Of a DNA stretch of 64,000 nucleotides, positions 12,880 to 24,416 are shown one piece after another. The position numbers and the translations under genes are program-made. Each line of letters starts with the position of its first letter. Position 1 is the first letter of the stretch. The notes under the pieces are model-generated. The model made no database searches, was not told the DNA's origin, and saw only the letters and a program-made list of their open reading frames with translations. This DNA is from Monilinia fructicola. Lineage: Eukaryota; Ascomycota; Leotiomycetes; Helotiales; Sclerotiniaceae. The stretch is from positions 1,240,001 to 1,304,000 of the forward strand of contig VICG01000013.1 of the NCBI GenBank assembly GCA_008692225.1, written 5' to 3'.

Positions 12880-12953
12880 TGTTTGTTTGTTTGTTTGTAT
12901 GTATGTATATATATATATATGTATATATGTATGTATGTATGTATGTATATATG

Positions 12954-12984
<31 letters not shown>

Positions 12985-12986
12985 AT
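12880..12986. repeat. TGTT, TGTA and TA compound microsatellite
   Basis: A TTTG run changes into TGTA units with embedded (TA)n blocks over about 105 bp. Confidence 0.9.
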
Positions 12987-13478
12987 CAAAACGAAATATA
13001 AAATCTATAATGTAAAAAAAAATATAAAAGGAAACTTTTAGTTTATTTGGGGTTGTGTGGTTGTGGTTCTATCTAGGGTTGAGGGGGTGGATAATGGGTG
13101 GGAGGGGGATGGGAAGGGATTGTATATTGGGAGGGGTTAGGGGGTTGAAGGTTGAAGGTTCGAGAGGAGGAAGGGGGAGAGGAGAGGATGGAGAAGGAGA
13201 GCATGGAGGGTGAAGAGGGAAGTCTTTTTGTGGGGGCGTTTGTTGGTGGTTATGTTGGGTGGTTGTATGGTTGTTTGGTCTTGTTTTGGGTGAATGGTGT
13301 GCGGAGGGTATTGGGGGAAGGGAGGGTTGGGATGGTATGGAGGGGATTGGGATTGCGTGGTGTATTTGCATATGGCATGTTCGTGAAGAAATGGCGGCGA
13401 ATCGCTTTGTATATATCTATCTGCATGTATGGAAATTTATCGAGTTCAGTTGTTCTGCCGAGGGCAATGCGTTGTGAA

Positions 13479-14471
13479 TCATACCAAGGCGCAGGTAGGT
13501 ATATAGCACGGAATGAATAGAGAGGCACGGATTGGTGGTGGAACGATTGGGGAGCGTGGTGGAATGTAGTCATCAGACCGGTAGAGCGAAAACCGTCGCG
13601 AGGGTGTTCTTCTGACGCTGTGATTGACGATAATATCGGCACCTCGGGTCACATTTTGCAGAGGTGGGAGTGGGTGATGAGATGGGAATTGATGAATTGA
13701 TGTGCGCAGTATTATAAAGATTTGCAGACCAAACACCAGATCAAGCTGTCGAGGAACCTTAAAACCCTTCTCCCGCAGGATGTCCCCAGAAATGTCGCAT
13801 TCCATTTCTCGTATCCCAATCTGGGATATGATCGATCTATCCTGCGAAAGCATTAGCGCCGTGCTCAAAAATCAAGACGCGAGGAATACATACTCTTACG
13901 AAGTCCCTTCTCCGCCTCCTTCCTTCTCCTCAACTCCCCATTCCTAACCTCCTGCGCTGCGATCTGAGCTCTAATTTCCTCAATCTCCTCCTTCAACTTG
14001 CGATTTCCCTCTACCAAGACCCGGCGGAGCTCGGCCTGGGCCAGTTCTTGAGCGTAGGCAGCCTGGATGGCCGCCATCTGGCGTCTTCTCTGCTCAATCT
14101 TGAGATTCTCTCGCTCGATCTTGAGGAATACGACTTGGTTTTGACAGTCGAGACAGAGTTCTGGGAGGATCTGGCCGAGGGGACCTAGAGCGTGTTAATA
14201 GATTGAAGAGGTTGAATAGATTCATAGAATAAACGCAAATACTGCGCGATGAGAACGAGAATGAGAATCAGATCGACGTACCCGTGTGCTTTGGATCAAG
14301 CTCGCCATCACAAGCGGCGCAACGCGCATCCTCGAACGTTTCGAGGCCCAGGGCCGACATGTCGATTGTTGGCAAGGTGTAGTTACTGGTGTAAGTATTG
14401 GTGCGCTGATTGGCACCGAGTCTCTGTCTGCTTCTGTTGTCAGACTGGGTGAAGTCTGTTGGGAAGGACAT
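13479..14471 (-). CDS. Unknown protein with zinc ribbon and long coiled coil
   Basis: Exons 14471-14282, 14184-13900 and 13841-13479, introns of 97 and 58 nt; about 278 aa if one extra G in the GGG at 13904-13906 is removed (otherwise the frame stops at 13865). The N-terminal region is polar. Two CxxC knuckles, CAAC (in DARCAACDGELD) and CLDC (in PELCLDCQNQ), are brought together by the first splice and look like a four-Cys zinc ribbon. A strongly charged coiled coil of about 70 residues follows (EIEEIRAQIAAQE). The third exon starts IGIREMECDISGDIL and then GFKVPRQLDLVFGLQ, with a proline-rich end of uncertain reality. I do not recognise the family. The start is chosen because the upstream open frame lacks a compatible splice. 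Confidence is good for exons 1-2 and lower for exon 3. Confidence 0.6.
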
Positions 14472-16301
14472 GCTTGCGTTTATGGTTTGTCTTTTACAGC
14501 AGAAAATACCTGCCCATGATTTGGGTCTCATGATTTGAATTTCTTTGTACAGGGTTGCGAGGTTGTTTGCTCGGCGCCCGAGAAGTTTGGCTCAGTGAAT
14601 GGATGTTGGTGTGGTGATTCAGATCGAGGTCGTTTACTTGGAAATTGTGTACCTGATAGGCATCCATTCTCAATTTTCTCTGCATCGTTTTGATATTATT
14701 TTTAATCTACCATTGGAAACTTCCTCAGATTCAAGGCTAAAAGTCTGATAGAATTTCTCATCTCTATCAGACAATATCCAAGAAAGTTTGTCAATGAGTG
14801 TGAGGGAACACTGCCTCTTATGTATAGCAACGCCTTGTATTGAAAACATGACTTTGAAGCAAAGTTGGAGTGAAGTTTCACTATCCATGCTCATTGTTCA
14901 AAGACGTGTGGGAGATGGAACATATCAAATCCTCAAAGGAGATCTGAAGTGAAGTTGGAGTGAAGTCTTGCACCCAAATTGAATGCCTCAAAGGCATCCA
15001 TGTGAGAAACAAGCTTGAATAGTATCATTGATACATGAATTCACTAGAATCATTAAGCTTTCTTATATCTTAGAACTGCCAGTATTCCTCTCGTAAATGT
15101 ATGTGGTTTTTTGATCAATGATAAAAGATCCCAACGGGAGATTAAATCTCCAGACAATTATCCATATTGGCCCATAAAGGAGAGTCTAGTAACCAGCCCT
15201 CCCTCTCATTTGAACATACTCAATTCTCACTTGAGACTCTGGGATCACTGGAGCTGGTATCAGAATGTAGTGGGATGAGCTGGTGGTTTAGTATTGGAGT
15301 ATTGGAACCTGCTATGCAACTGCTTGTCCTCTTGATTTATAACTCATCCAGACAAACTAAACGTCTAGAAAGTTACCATAAAGTGAACAAGACAGGACAG
15401 AACAGTGGCCAGGATGGAAAGTTCTACCAAATCCTTTCTCTTCTTGGATTGGATCATATTGTTCATTAGCAGAACTCTCAATTCTATAATTGAGAAAAAT
15501 CAAGGTCATAATCCTCATGAAGAGAGTTCTTGTCCAAAAGAGTTAACATGACTGAGCAGCTCAATTTTGGCCCTCTCTAGTATTTCTGATGCTGCTAAAG
15601 TCTTCTCGGCAAAAGGAATCATGATGGATGTGCAGATCATCACATGATATCGTGTCAACCCCACAACAGAAAGACACGTCATTTCGTGTTTGTTTTGCTG
15701 CCCACATGTTGATCATACCTATGCCTAGGACACTGGCTAGCTTGCGCCAAGCAAATAGAACTATGCATCTCTTTAGTCATCATTCTCCTCATTCTCTCAT
15801 TTCCCCATACTACACTTACGATCGACTTGGAGGCTTTTAAAATTAGGCATAGCCAATGTAGTAGCTATGGGTAGCTCCGATTCCTCACCAATCAGTGCCT
15901 AGGCGATGCTCCTCCTCGTCATACCCGGTCCAGGGTATGGAACCATGCGTTGACATCATACTAGAACTGTTGCGTTAGAGAGTTACACAAAATATACAGC
16001 ATGTCGATAGCCTGCCTGGCGAAACAAGATATCGTAGCTTGCCCTTTCCAGCTTTAGACAAAGCCATCAGCCTCAATCCGGAGATCAAACATCACAACAT
16101 CATCAACTTTTTAATCTTGAGCAGGAGTCTATGCTCCGGGGCAGAAAACTGGGGTTATGAGAGAGGTTGAGTCTATATATAATACTTGAATGTTTTCCTG
16201 TGAAAACATCTTCAATACATCCACAAACAGCTCACATTTCACAACTTACTATTCAAACAACCAAACCAAAACAACATTTCAAACACCCCCAAACTTCAAA
16301 A
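14472..16301. other. Gene-poor divergent spacer
   Basis: Upstream regions of the zinc-ribbon gene (minus) and the FAHGKVDP gene (plus). AT-rich. Short open frames at 14670-14894 (minus) and 15167-15469 (plus) have peptide-like composition but no recognised motif; they could be relics. GTTGGAGTGAAGT occurs twice, near 14863 and 14953. Confidence 0.45.
16174..16182 (+). promoter_or_regulatory. TATA-like element upstream of the FAHGKVDP gene
   Basis: TATATATAA about 120 bp before the ATG at 16302, followed by an A/C-rich leader (ACCAAACCAAAACAACA) typical of a highly expressed fungal 5' UTR. Confidence 0.5.
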
Positions 16302-16739
16302 ATGAGTGATACATACAAGCCAACTGGTAAATTCCTTTTCCATCCTTCCATATAACTCGAACACTCTTAACATATTTCACAGAGCACGGAGGTCTTAAGG
16401 AAGATGGTACCCCAGACAAGAGAGTTGGAACTGGTCAATTTGCCCATGGAAAAGTCGACCCAGTGGTAAGCACCGTCTTTCTTTAATTTTGCATACTATA
16501 TATTCTTCAATCTGCTAACCAGTCTTCTCTGTTCACAGGAAGCTGGAGCCAAGAGCGGACATAGCGATGGAACTACTGAAAGTACCTCCAACTCTGGCAG
16601 TGGCGGTGGTATGTCTTCATTTCCCTATACTACCTCCTCGTCCATGATTTATTCAATGCTAATGGTGTCGGCTGTAGGATTCGCACACGGAAAGGTTGAT
16701 CCAGTCGAGGCTGGTAAGAAGGGAGGAAAAGCATCATAA
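16302..16739 (+). CDS. Small hydrophilic protein with duplicated FAHGKVDPVEAG motif (79 aa)
   Basis: Four exons, 16302-16326, 16383-16465, 16539-16608 and 16678-16739, joined by three canonical introns, sum to exactly 80 codons. The protein starts MSDTYKPTEHGGLKEDGTPDKR. It carries the motif FAHGKVDPVEAG twice, first followed by AKSGHSDG and again at the C-terminus followed by KKGGKAS, with a Ser/Gly linker between. The repeat spans exon boundaries, and the last exon carries the second copy almost alone, which suggests exon duplication. It is very polar, with no signal peptide or membrane segment. The Gly/Lys-rich repeats resemble small fungal stress- or conidiation-associated proteins, but I cannot assign a family. 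Four exons for 79 codons is unusually fragmented. Confidence 0.85.
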
Positions 16740-18073
16740 ATCTCTCCAGGACTTTAAACTTGTGTGGGGACTGGACGATATCGAACAAGCTTCACTGTGT
16801 AAGACAGAAGATTGCGGTTTGTGCAACAGACCCGAGACTATAATGATTGTATAATTACTGCAACAGCTTGATTAGCTAGCTATAACGATATTTCCTGATG
16901 ATTATTTGTTTGCATATCGGCTGCGCCGGGGTACTGTGACGTAATATGTCGTGTTCTTTTCTGCCAGATCCATTTGGAATCGCCTGGGCACTGGGCAGTA
17001 CCTATCATTATAAGCATGTCGTCAGTGTTAGGAAAAAATGGCCAGTGGATTTGAAGACTGGTTGGTTTTTCAGCAGTGAATTGATATCATGACCAAAATG
17101 ATTACATAATATCCAACTATCCATGCGCGAGTGCTCATTCTGTCAAGTAATTTAGATCTAAAGTGAACCTCATCCTTAGCCTTAAATGATATGGTCCTCT
17201 CGGTGACTATCTTCAGTTAAGAGAACCCCGGGAAGGATACCAACCTTACAACTTACAAGGTCCAGTTGCTGGGATATCTGCTGACTGGGTTCCATGAAGT
17301 TTGCATGTTTCTTTTTTTTCAGCAGGCGACCGAGGCAGATTTTGCGGGATCTTGCATTCCATATTCTCGTTTGTTACCCAAGTCGAGTCGTTCAAATATT
17401 TTATGTTTGAGGGTTTTCATGTCCAGCTGGGCTTGGTTTGCCTTCAACTCACCTCTCATGTTGTTTTCAACCTTGGCACTGTATTTTCACTCTCAATTTT
17501 GAGCGCTATACAAACATAGGTGGTTGTATATCAACGGTTTTTGTGCAGCCTACCCCGCCCCTGACCTCGATGAGAGGAACGACGAGAAGTATCTCCAAGT
17601 AGATACGATATGATACGAGTTATACCATGGTCATTCCAAATACAAGATTCAATAGGGTGATCAATGTATTCATGCAAACTGCCGACTGTAAAAGTGGTTA
17701 GTTCCATTATTCGAAAACATTCGAGACTTCCAATAGCTGAGCAAATATTTGAACACCGCATTATTCACAGCATGAATAAGGACCAAATCTTTATACTCTG
17801 CTCATCTTCTTTGTCGTTCCTGGATATCCCCTCATTTTGTACATCTTATACCATGTTTTTTCATAGTAGCCATTACATGGCCAGGCACCCCGAGATGAGC
17901 GATTGCCATGCTGAAATTTATGATACATATGGAAGGGACATTGGTATGCGATACAAGGTATCAATAAGTCACACAGCCCGTTTCTATAAACATCCATCAA
18001 TTCCATCATTTTCATGAAGTATTTTCTTCTGTTCAAATATCTTTACAATTTAGAGAGATCACCGCAAGCCTCC
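16740..18073. other. Intergenic spacer
   Basis: 3' flank of the FAHGKVDP gene and upstream region of the secreted Cys-rich gene. Open frames around 17266-17519 and 17664-18017 lack protein-like features. Nothing called. Confidence 0.5.
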
Positions 18074-18969
18074 ATGATGCGCAGTCCCTTGATACTTCTT
18101 CCTCTCATTGGATCCTGCATCGCAAAATTTTCGAACAGAACTACCACGTCAAGTACAGGCTGTCATGCGGACAATTGTTATCGTGCAGTTAGTGGAGACT
18201 TTCGTGGCGCTTTACAGCAATCTATAGCGTATAATGATTGTGTTGATTATATGGCAAACTTCTGCACAGTAGATATTATCAATATCACAGTTACCTCCAC
18301 CATCTTGACAACGATTACGGAAGTATCGACTGTAGGAAAGAGATCGGTAGCGACAACTGCTTTTTCACTTCCATCATATGCGAGTGCCTGCTCCATTGAA
18401 GCTCGCTACTCCAGTGCCTGTTCATGCTGGGGTATTTTGCCTGGTACTATCACTGAAACGGTACCTGTATGTATACCGTCCTTATCTTTTATCACAATCT
18501 ACTAACAAATTAGACTTATACAACCTTCACCACCTCTACCATTACCACCGGGATAAGCGACCCATGTCCCACAGGCAAGGCCCTCATGAAAGATTCCCTT
18601 AACTGCGGCTCATGCGGCTATGTCTGCGATACCGGCTACTGCGAACATGGAACCTGTAATACCATTCCATGTACCCCGACCAAGTGCGAAGATGGCATTC
18701 AACCCTGTGCTGTCGATTCTACCTGCTTCTGCTTCAATACTTTTACTGGCTTAGGTTTCTGTGGTGAAAATATTGGATGTGCTGACGCGAAAGACTGTTA
18801 TGATGATGGCGATTGTCCAAATGCCTATGTTTGTGCTTGGGATACGTGCTGTGGAAATAATGTGTGCGTACTTGGAAATTGTCCGAATCCTGCGGCGAAG
18901 TTGATTAGGATGGTGCAGATGAAGAGAGATGCGTTGGTAGGGGATACTGCGGCCTATAGAGCCAGTTAA
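18074..18969 (+). CDS. Secreted cysteine-rich protein, unknown family (about 282 aa)
   Basis: Exons 18074-18466 and 18514-18969 around a 47 nt intron with a CTAAC branch site. The N-terminus MMRSPLILLPLIGSCIA is a signal peptide. The next section (GCHADNCYRAVSGDFRG, NDCVDYMANFC) is a fungal extracellular Cys motif, followed by a Thr/Ser/Val-rich, probably O-glycosylated linker. The second exon encodes about 22 cysteines, with repeats such as LNCGSCGYVCDTGYC, CFCFNTFTGLGFCG and CCGNNVCVLGNC. The C-terminus is short and polar (AAYRAS) without a GPI tail, so a released protein is expected. The knot-like spacing CGSCG..C..G.C resembles EGF/Stig1-type Cys repeats. Role unknown; candidates are a cell-wall or host-interaction protein. 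The second ATG (18077) is equally possible as the start. Confidence 0.82.
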
Positions 18970-19791
18970 GCAGCCAGTTTCTTTTACTGGGGTGCTCAAA
19001 GGGGTGGCATTACTCGTAGTATATTTTCCAGTATCGTTATTTTGCGGCTTATTATTATTACAATGGTGAATCAGAAGATGAAGAGCCATGCCTTGTCTTC
19101 TTCCCTGGCTATTCAATTGAGAAGGAACTTCAATTCAACACGCCCAATGAGCTGAATGAGTGTATAATCATCTTTTCTAAAACTACCCGCAAGATCCTGC
19201 GTATACTGTAGTAAGCATTCTTACCCCAGTTCCTCTCAAGTCTCACCGCACTACCTATTAACCGTCCAGAAACCCCACATTCCCACGGAAGATCTTACGT
19301 CTCCGGTCTTTCCTTTCCTTCCCCCAATATCGCTCTCATTTTCATGTTGTTTGCCTCACGAGAGACGCGGAAATAACCATGGATTCAATATCACAATCGC
19401 AAACAAGCTGGATATCTTGATCGTTCGAAGATTGCATATAATTTCTAGTTGGAGATTGGATAACACATATCAAATATGTTGCTTTCGGTCTACCGGCTGG
19501 TGTAGATCTCTTTGTATATTCGGGATTAGATAGATCTTACGAAATCGGTTTAGTGAATCAAGTCAATAATCTTGATGGTTTCAGTTGTTTCTGATTTTCG
19601 TATATCAATAGCATAATTGATGAATACTTTGATACATGAATCGAACAAAACAACATCTAAAGGGTGATCCCTAGAATTTGAATGCGGCACTGTAATATGA
19701 GATTGTCGATGGTCCCATATATTCGACTGTCGATACACAGCCAACCATGTTATGCATCACCCGTCGATATCCCATGTACAACTCTCCTTAC
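18970..19791. other. Convergent intergenic spacer
   Basis: Lies between the 3' ends of the Cys-rich gene (plus) and the hydrolase (minus). AT-rich, no gene or repeat recognised. Confidence 0.5.
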
Positions 19792-21158
19792 TTACTCATA
19801 CAACCCATCTCCCTCCAAGAACTTCCCCACTCGCCCGAAAAACTCACCTGGCCCATCAGCCTTCGACAACATGGGATAATCATGAACTTCATCTTTTCCT
19901 ATCACCGTTTCCACCTTGACATTTGCATTTCGCAGATGATTGACGAACTTCTGCACGCCTTTGCATCATCGTTAGTCACTGGGCTTGCAGATGTTCCGAG
20001 GGAAAACATACCCGGGCCAAAAGCCTCCGCATCCCCCCAAACAACCATGCTCCTGCAGAGCCCTTCATACGTATACCCATCCGGCAGGTTTCCCCTCGCC
20101 GGACTCAACAACGTCCTGCGCAGCTCGGGACGATTTTCACAGTACTGGTATCCCACCATGCCCAGCATGGCATTGTTCATGAAATCCAAATCCATCAACT
20201 TCCCCTCCTCGTCCTCCCCCTCTCCCCTGCCGTCAAATTTCGATGCCAGATCCACAAAGGGGGGAGACCAGGATCGCGTTTTCCGGCATGGGAAAGCGGT
20301 GCCGGCGCAGATACAGCAAGAGCGTGACGGCGATCCCCGCGCCGCCCGAGTCGCCCATGAGGGAAATATTCTCGGCGCGGTATCCCCCTCGCGAGCAGGA
20401 AGCGAAAGGCGGAGATGGCGTCTTGGAGGGCGCCCGGGAAGGCGGTCGTCGAGGTGACGCATTTCCGGAAATTGACGCCGAAGATCGGCACGCCGGTTTG
20501 GGGAATGGTGCGCCAGGCGAGAGGCGAGCTGAGGGGGTGACCCTGGACCATGCCCCCGCCGACGAAATACAGGATGATTTTCCGTGCGGGCGCGGGTCGT
20601 TCGTCGTGGAGGGGGGAGGCGACGCCGTCCGTCCATTGCCAAAAGCACGGACAGCTTTCGCTGTTCATCCCGGGGAATTGCGCATCGCCCTGTATCCAGC
20701 CCTCGTCCGCCGGCGGTATCACTTCCAGCTGGGCGTGCTGTCCCGAGGCGAGTTTGGGGATGGCGCTGCGGGCGGGAAAGGAGAGAGAGCACGTCCTTCC
20801 GGGGTTGGGTGCCGGGGTTTAGAGCCCAGACTATGTGGGAGCCGATGAAGATGCCTGCTCGGTATTTGAAGGACCAGTGGGAGCGGCCGTAATGGGGGAG
20901 GTGGAGGAGAGAGGAGAGGAACACGAGGGGGATTTGAGGTAGGACGACAAAGAATGAGTAGAGGAGACGGGGTGAAGCGGTAGCAGTGTTGGGTGAGGAG
21001 GGGAGTGCGTTGCCAAGAGCGGATTTCAGGGATTGTGGGGGAGGGCACGCGCATCTTGGGATGAGATGGGGGTTCCTTGAGAATTCTGTGTTGGGGTTGG
21101 TTTTGCGGAGAAAAGGAGTGCTACTGTAGGAATTATTCATGCGTGCATGAAGGTGCAT
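19792..21158 (-). CDS. Membrane-anchored alpha/beta hydrolase (HSL/esterase type), three frame breaks
   Basis: Exon 1 is 21158-20012 and exon 2 19958-19792, with a 53 nt intron; with three bases removed it gives 436 aa. An N-terminal hydrophobic segment (LLYSFFVVLPQIPLVFLSSLL) suggests a membrane anchor. The catalytic domain shows an oxyanion-hole-like YFVGGGMVQGHP, VNFRK, the nucleophile elbow GDSGGAG, MVVWGDAE and the C-terminal His in EVHDYPM supplied by exon 2. This is the lid-less HSL/steryl-deacetylase-like arrangement; the usual HGGG reads VGGG here. Substrate unknown, likely a lipid or sterol ester. Single extra bases lie in 20776-20791 (before SFPARSAIP), in C5 at 20384-20388 (before YRAENISLMGDSGG) and in G6 at 20259-20264 (inside VSPFVDL). 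A second ATG at 21140 is also possible as the start. Confidence 0.83.
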
Positions 21159-21983
21159 TCAGACCGAAACACGAAGCGGGGTATCATCTAGTCTGTTATC
21201 CTATCATGCGCTTTGGCAGTGGACTAACTACCGTCAAGTACCGGCACGCATGAAGCTAGACGCGGATGGGAAATTCAGGTTGGTTAGTCTCCTGCAGGAC
21301 GCAAATATTATCAGTCACATGGTGATTTGTACGCGTTGACTCTGTTAAATTCCCAGAGGGCCAACTTTAACATTATTCAGTAACTATTTGAAGAGGATTG
21401 ATGTGGGGAGAGAAGGGAAAGTTCCTGGGGATGGACTGTCTCTTTTGTTTGACCAGCTTGGGGTTTGTGACAATTTTAAGACTTTGAAAATCTCGAAACG
21501 GTGTACTTGAGTTGAGACTGCTGTAAACACTAGGTTTGGAAAAAATTATAAAATTCTTGATAAAAACTAATTTTTTACACTGCACATTCCCTGTGACATT
21601 ATTGCGAGAACAGTCTCATCTACCTAATGATCTCGACTTCTCGCCTGTTGTGCTCCTTTTCTCCTCCACAAACTCTTTGTCTCGGGACCTCTTCTTCATT
21701 CATTGCTCTGCGTTGGCCATTGGCCTAACCTAACTTAGTCCCTCTGCTGTAATACAGCGTCTTCCCCTCCTTCTGGGCGTTGACGTGTGTGAGACCTCTC
21801 TACTCATATCCTTCTTTCTCATGAGAGACTCTCTCCTCATTTATCCGATTGACCCAAAAACCGAAGTCGTTCGTTTCCTTGTATAACCATATATCGAATA
21901 TCCCCAGTCATAATTTAACTTCGTATCTCGTTCCCTTCCCCCATGCTAACCCACTTCAGGTACCTTCGTAAGGTTGGACGACA
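21159..21983. other. Intergenic spacer
   Basis: Upstream of the hydrolase and downstream of the serine-rich gene. T/C-rich tract at 21640-21860. No gene supported. Confidence 0.5.
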
Positions 21984-22515
21984 TCATCCTTCCCACGACT
22001 CCAAGCTCTCAATCGGCCTTTGATTTTCAATCCAAAATAATTGTGCATCCCTGATTGCACCTTCATCTAAAAACCCAGGTCCATTTATGCTGCCGATTGT
22101 GGAACCTCTGCTTCTTCCAGGGGTATTATCCGAGCTCGAGGCAGTGGTAAATGGGTTGCTCATATCTAAGCTTGCTCGTACACCACTGGATCTTTTGTTA
22201 CTCGCAGATGTCGATGGAGGAGAAGTAAAAGGTGAAGAATCGTGGCTCATTCGCTTCGATGATGCACTCATGAAAAAAGGAACTGAAGATGTATGGGAAT
22301 GCGAAGAGTTGGAGTTTGAAGAGCTGCTGGATGAGGTGCGCGATTTGGATTTGCGTTGTGAGTTTCGAGAATATTCATAGGAGTCCATTTCTAGGAGGAT
22401 TATCTGAAGATGTTCGTCTGATTGGGCGAGATTTGGAGCTGTAGAGGTAAGGGGAGGTCCCTCGATGAATTTCGAAGGACGGAGAGTAGCTTTTTGAGGT
22501 TGGTGAGGTAGACAT
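21984..22515 (-). CDS. Serine-rich small protein, unknown (about 176 aa), one frame break
   Basis: The start at 22515 gives MSTSPTSKSYSPSFEIHR and then SRPIRRTSSDNPPRN. After removing one G of the GG pair (CC on the plus strand at 22385-22386) it continues SYEYSRNSQRKSK through a long serine run, several SP/SSP sites (likely phosphorylation) and a more ordered C-terminus, GAIRDAQLFWIENQRPIESLESW, ending at 21984. Mostly disordered, no signal peptide or membrane segment. The conserved-looking C-terminal helix with WIENQRP may be a short binding motif. I do not recognise the family. Confidence 0.65.
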
Positions 22516-23497
22516 CTTGTCGAAGTGATGGTCAATGTGCTTTATTAAGTTCGACAATCGAGTTGATATATATAATTCTGTATTCTCTGTAGCTTCTATG
22601 TGTGTGTATGGATGTAAAAGAATGTCGAGGATTGTAGAGTGAGGGATGTATGTTGATAAGTAGATTTACTCTCACACTGTCTTGAAGAATGTATATATAT
22701 ATAGATTCAAGACAACACAAAACAGCGATATGATGTGATATAATATTGGATATAAGAAAGAGAAGGAGAGACCATCCGCACCTTGCCGTGGGAACGTTTA
22801 CACTTTTAATACTCTTCTAGTTGGAACTTACATACCGGTACTCCCTCCATTAGATCCATCTGTACTATCTACGGAGTATGTGCGTCGTAACTCCTCCGGC
22901 TTCCTTGGGTAAAGTCAAAAAATGAAAGAAAAAAAACCCAAAATCTGCGCCCACCAAGCCGCGTTTGAACAAGGGTTCACTTAACTTAATACTGTCATAG
23001 CGGAGCAGCTAAAAGCCTAAATTGTCACCCCTCGCAGACCCTGCATAGGGTATCACTACATGTAAAAGTGGTAAATTCTATGTAAAACAGTAGAAACTCT
23101 ACTGGTGCTCCCTGTGCAGTGTGTACGGAGTAATGGTTAAGTATTTGCCCCAATAATGCCACCTCATCTGATAGTACGATAGTACGAATACTGACATATT
23201 GTTGCTAATGATCTGCTAATCTTGCAAGAAAGTTTGTTCAGAAGGGGCGATCTTTAACGGTTGTAATAAATAAAAAGTATTTTATTGGATGAAGAGGTGG
23301 TCTATCATTTTGCACATGCTGGTTTTTGAGGAGATAAGGCTGGAGAGGTTGGAGAGAAGACTATGTGTACGGGAGGAGATTGGCGAGGATGAAGGGGGTT
23401 TTTGGTGCATTTCCGAAGATTAGAACTAATCATCATCATTTCCACATATAATCAATAAATATATGGATGATTAGATTGTATTCTTGCTTGTCATTCT

Positions 23498-23524
23498 TGT
23501 ACATCACATCACATCACATCACAC
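23498..23524. repeat. CATCA pentanucleotide microsatellite
   Basis: About five tandem CATCA units (acatcacatcacatcacatc). Confidence 0.85.
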
Positions 23525-24360
23525 TACATGATATCCCCTCAAATTCTCTTATTTTCGAAGCGTACTGCGTTTATACTCATAAAACAAAAGTCATGCGCAT
23601 AACGCAACTTATTTATTTACTTATTCCATTCTTCGATTTCGGAAGCCGTCCAACCGTCCTACTCATCATTAACCTCCTCATCTGAGTAGCAGCACCCAGA
23701 CACGAAAACACCCAAAAGCGTACAATGATACACTATACCGACAAATTCCCGCTGTGCCCTTTTACTTTGCGTTGCAATCAATCAGGCTTGCGGAATCACG
23801 GATATATTATTGGCGGTGGCTTGTATACTCGAAAATAACAATTCAAGGAGTTACTTATGCGTACAAATAAGGCAAATTGCGCATTCGTTCGCAATCAAAT
23901 CCAAATTCAAATCCTTTCTTATTTTGTCCAAGGTGACAGTTCTTCATGCTAACGACGTCATAAACCGTTGCATTGCTTTTCTTTCTCGGAAAGTAAGTCT
24001 AGGATATGGCGGTATGCGAGGTTGGTGATCTGAACTTAAGAGTTATGGTCCGGAAGGGATTGCAAGCAAAGTGCTTGTTATTTGAGCGAGGTGTTCATGA
24101 TGGTCAATCATCTACAGTACTATATGTAGTCGGGATTATGGTTGCTGGATCTGGTCTGGGGAAGTAGAGGCGATTGATGATGCCCAGTCAATTTCCCTTT
24201 CGCTTATAATATAATTAATGTGAGTAGAAAATTACATTGAGTATGGGCTCTGTATATCTGGAGATACATGTAATACATTTGATACTCGAAGTTTGGCATT
24301 CGAAGGCTGGAGATATGTGGAGTTAGCTGTTCAGTTTCTCCGTTCAACTCATTTTTTCCT

Positions 24361-24388
24361 GTACAGAGTAAGATTAATTACTCTGTAC
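24361..24388. repeat. Perfect inverted repeat GTACAGAGTA - 8 nt - TACTCTGTAC
   Basis: Ten-base arms around AGATTAAT, able to form a hairpin. The arm is a one-base variant (A for G) of the TACGGAGTA word repeated in the spacers of this window, flanked by G/C. Confidence 0.8.
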
Positions 24389-24416
24389 AAAACATACTCA
24401 TCGCCCTAAAAGCAAA

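Larger units (their letters stand above)
12054..13478. other. Convergent 3' intergenic region with dense simple repeats
   Basis: Between the ends of the TBC gene and the zinc-ribbon gene. It contains several microsatellites and a purine-skewed (G-rich) stretch at about 13060-13340. That skew keeps frames open on both strands without protein-like composition. No gene called. Confidence 0.6.

Noticed and set aside
13069..13642. Overlapping open frames on both strands
   Set aside because: They result from a G-rich, stop-poor skew; the peptides are low-complexity (Gly/Glu or Pro/His/Thr) with no start or splice context.
14670..15469. Possible transposon relic
   Set aside because: Two peptide-like frames only; no terminal repeats, target duplication or transposase motif seen.
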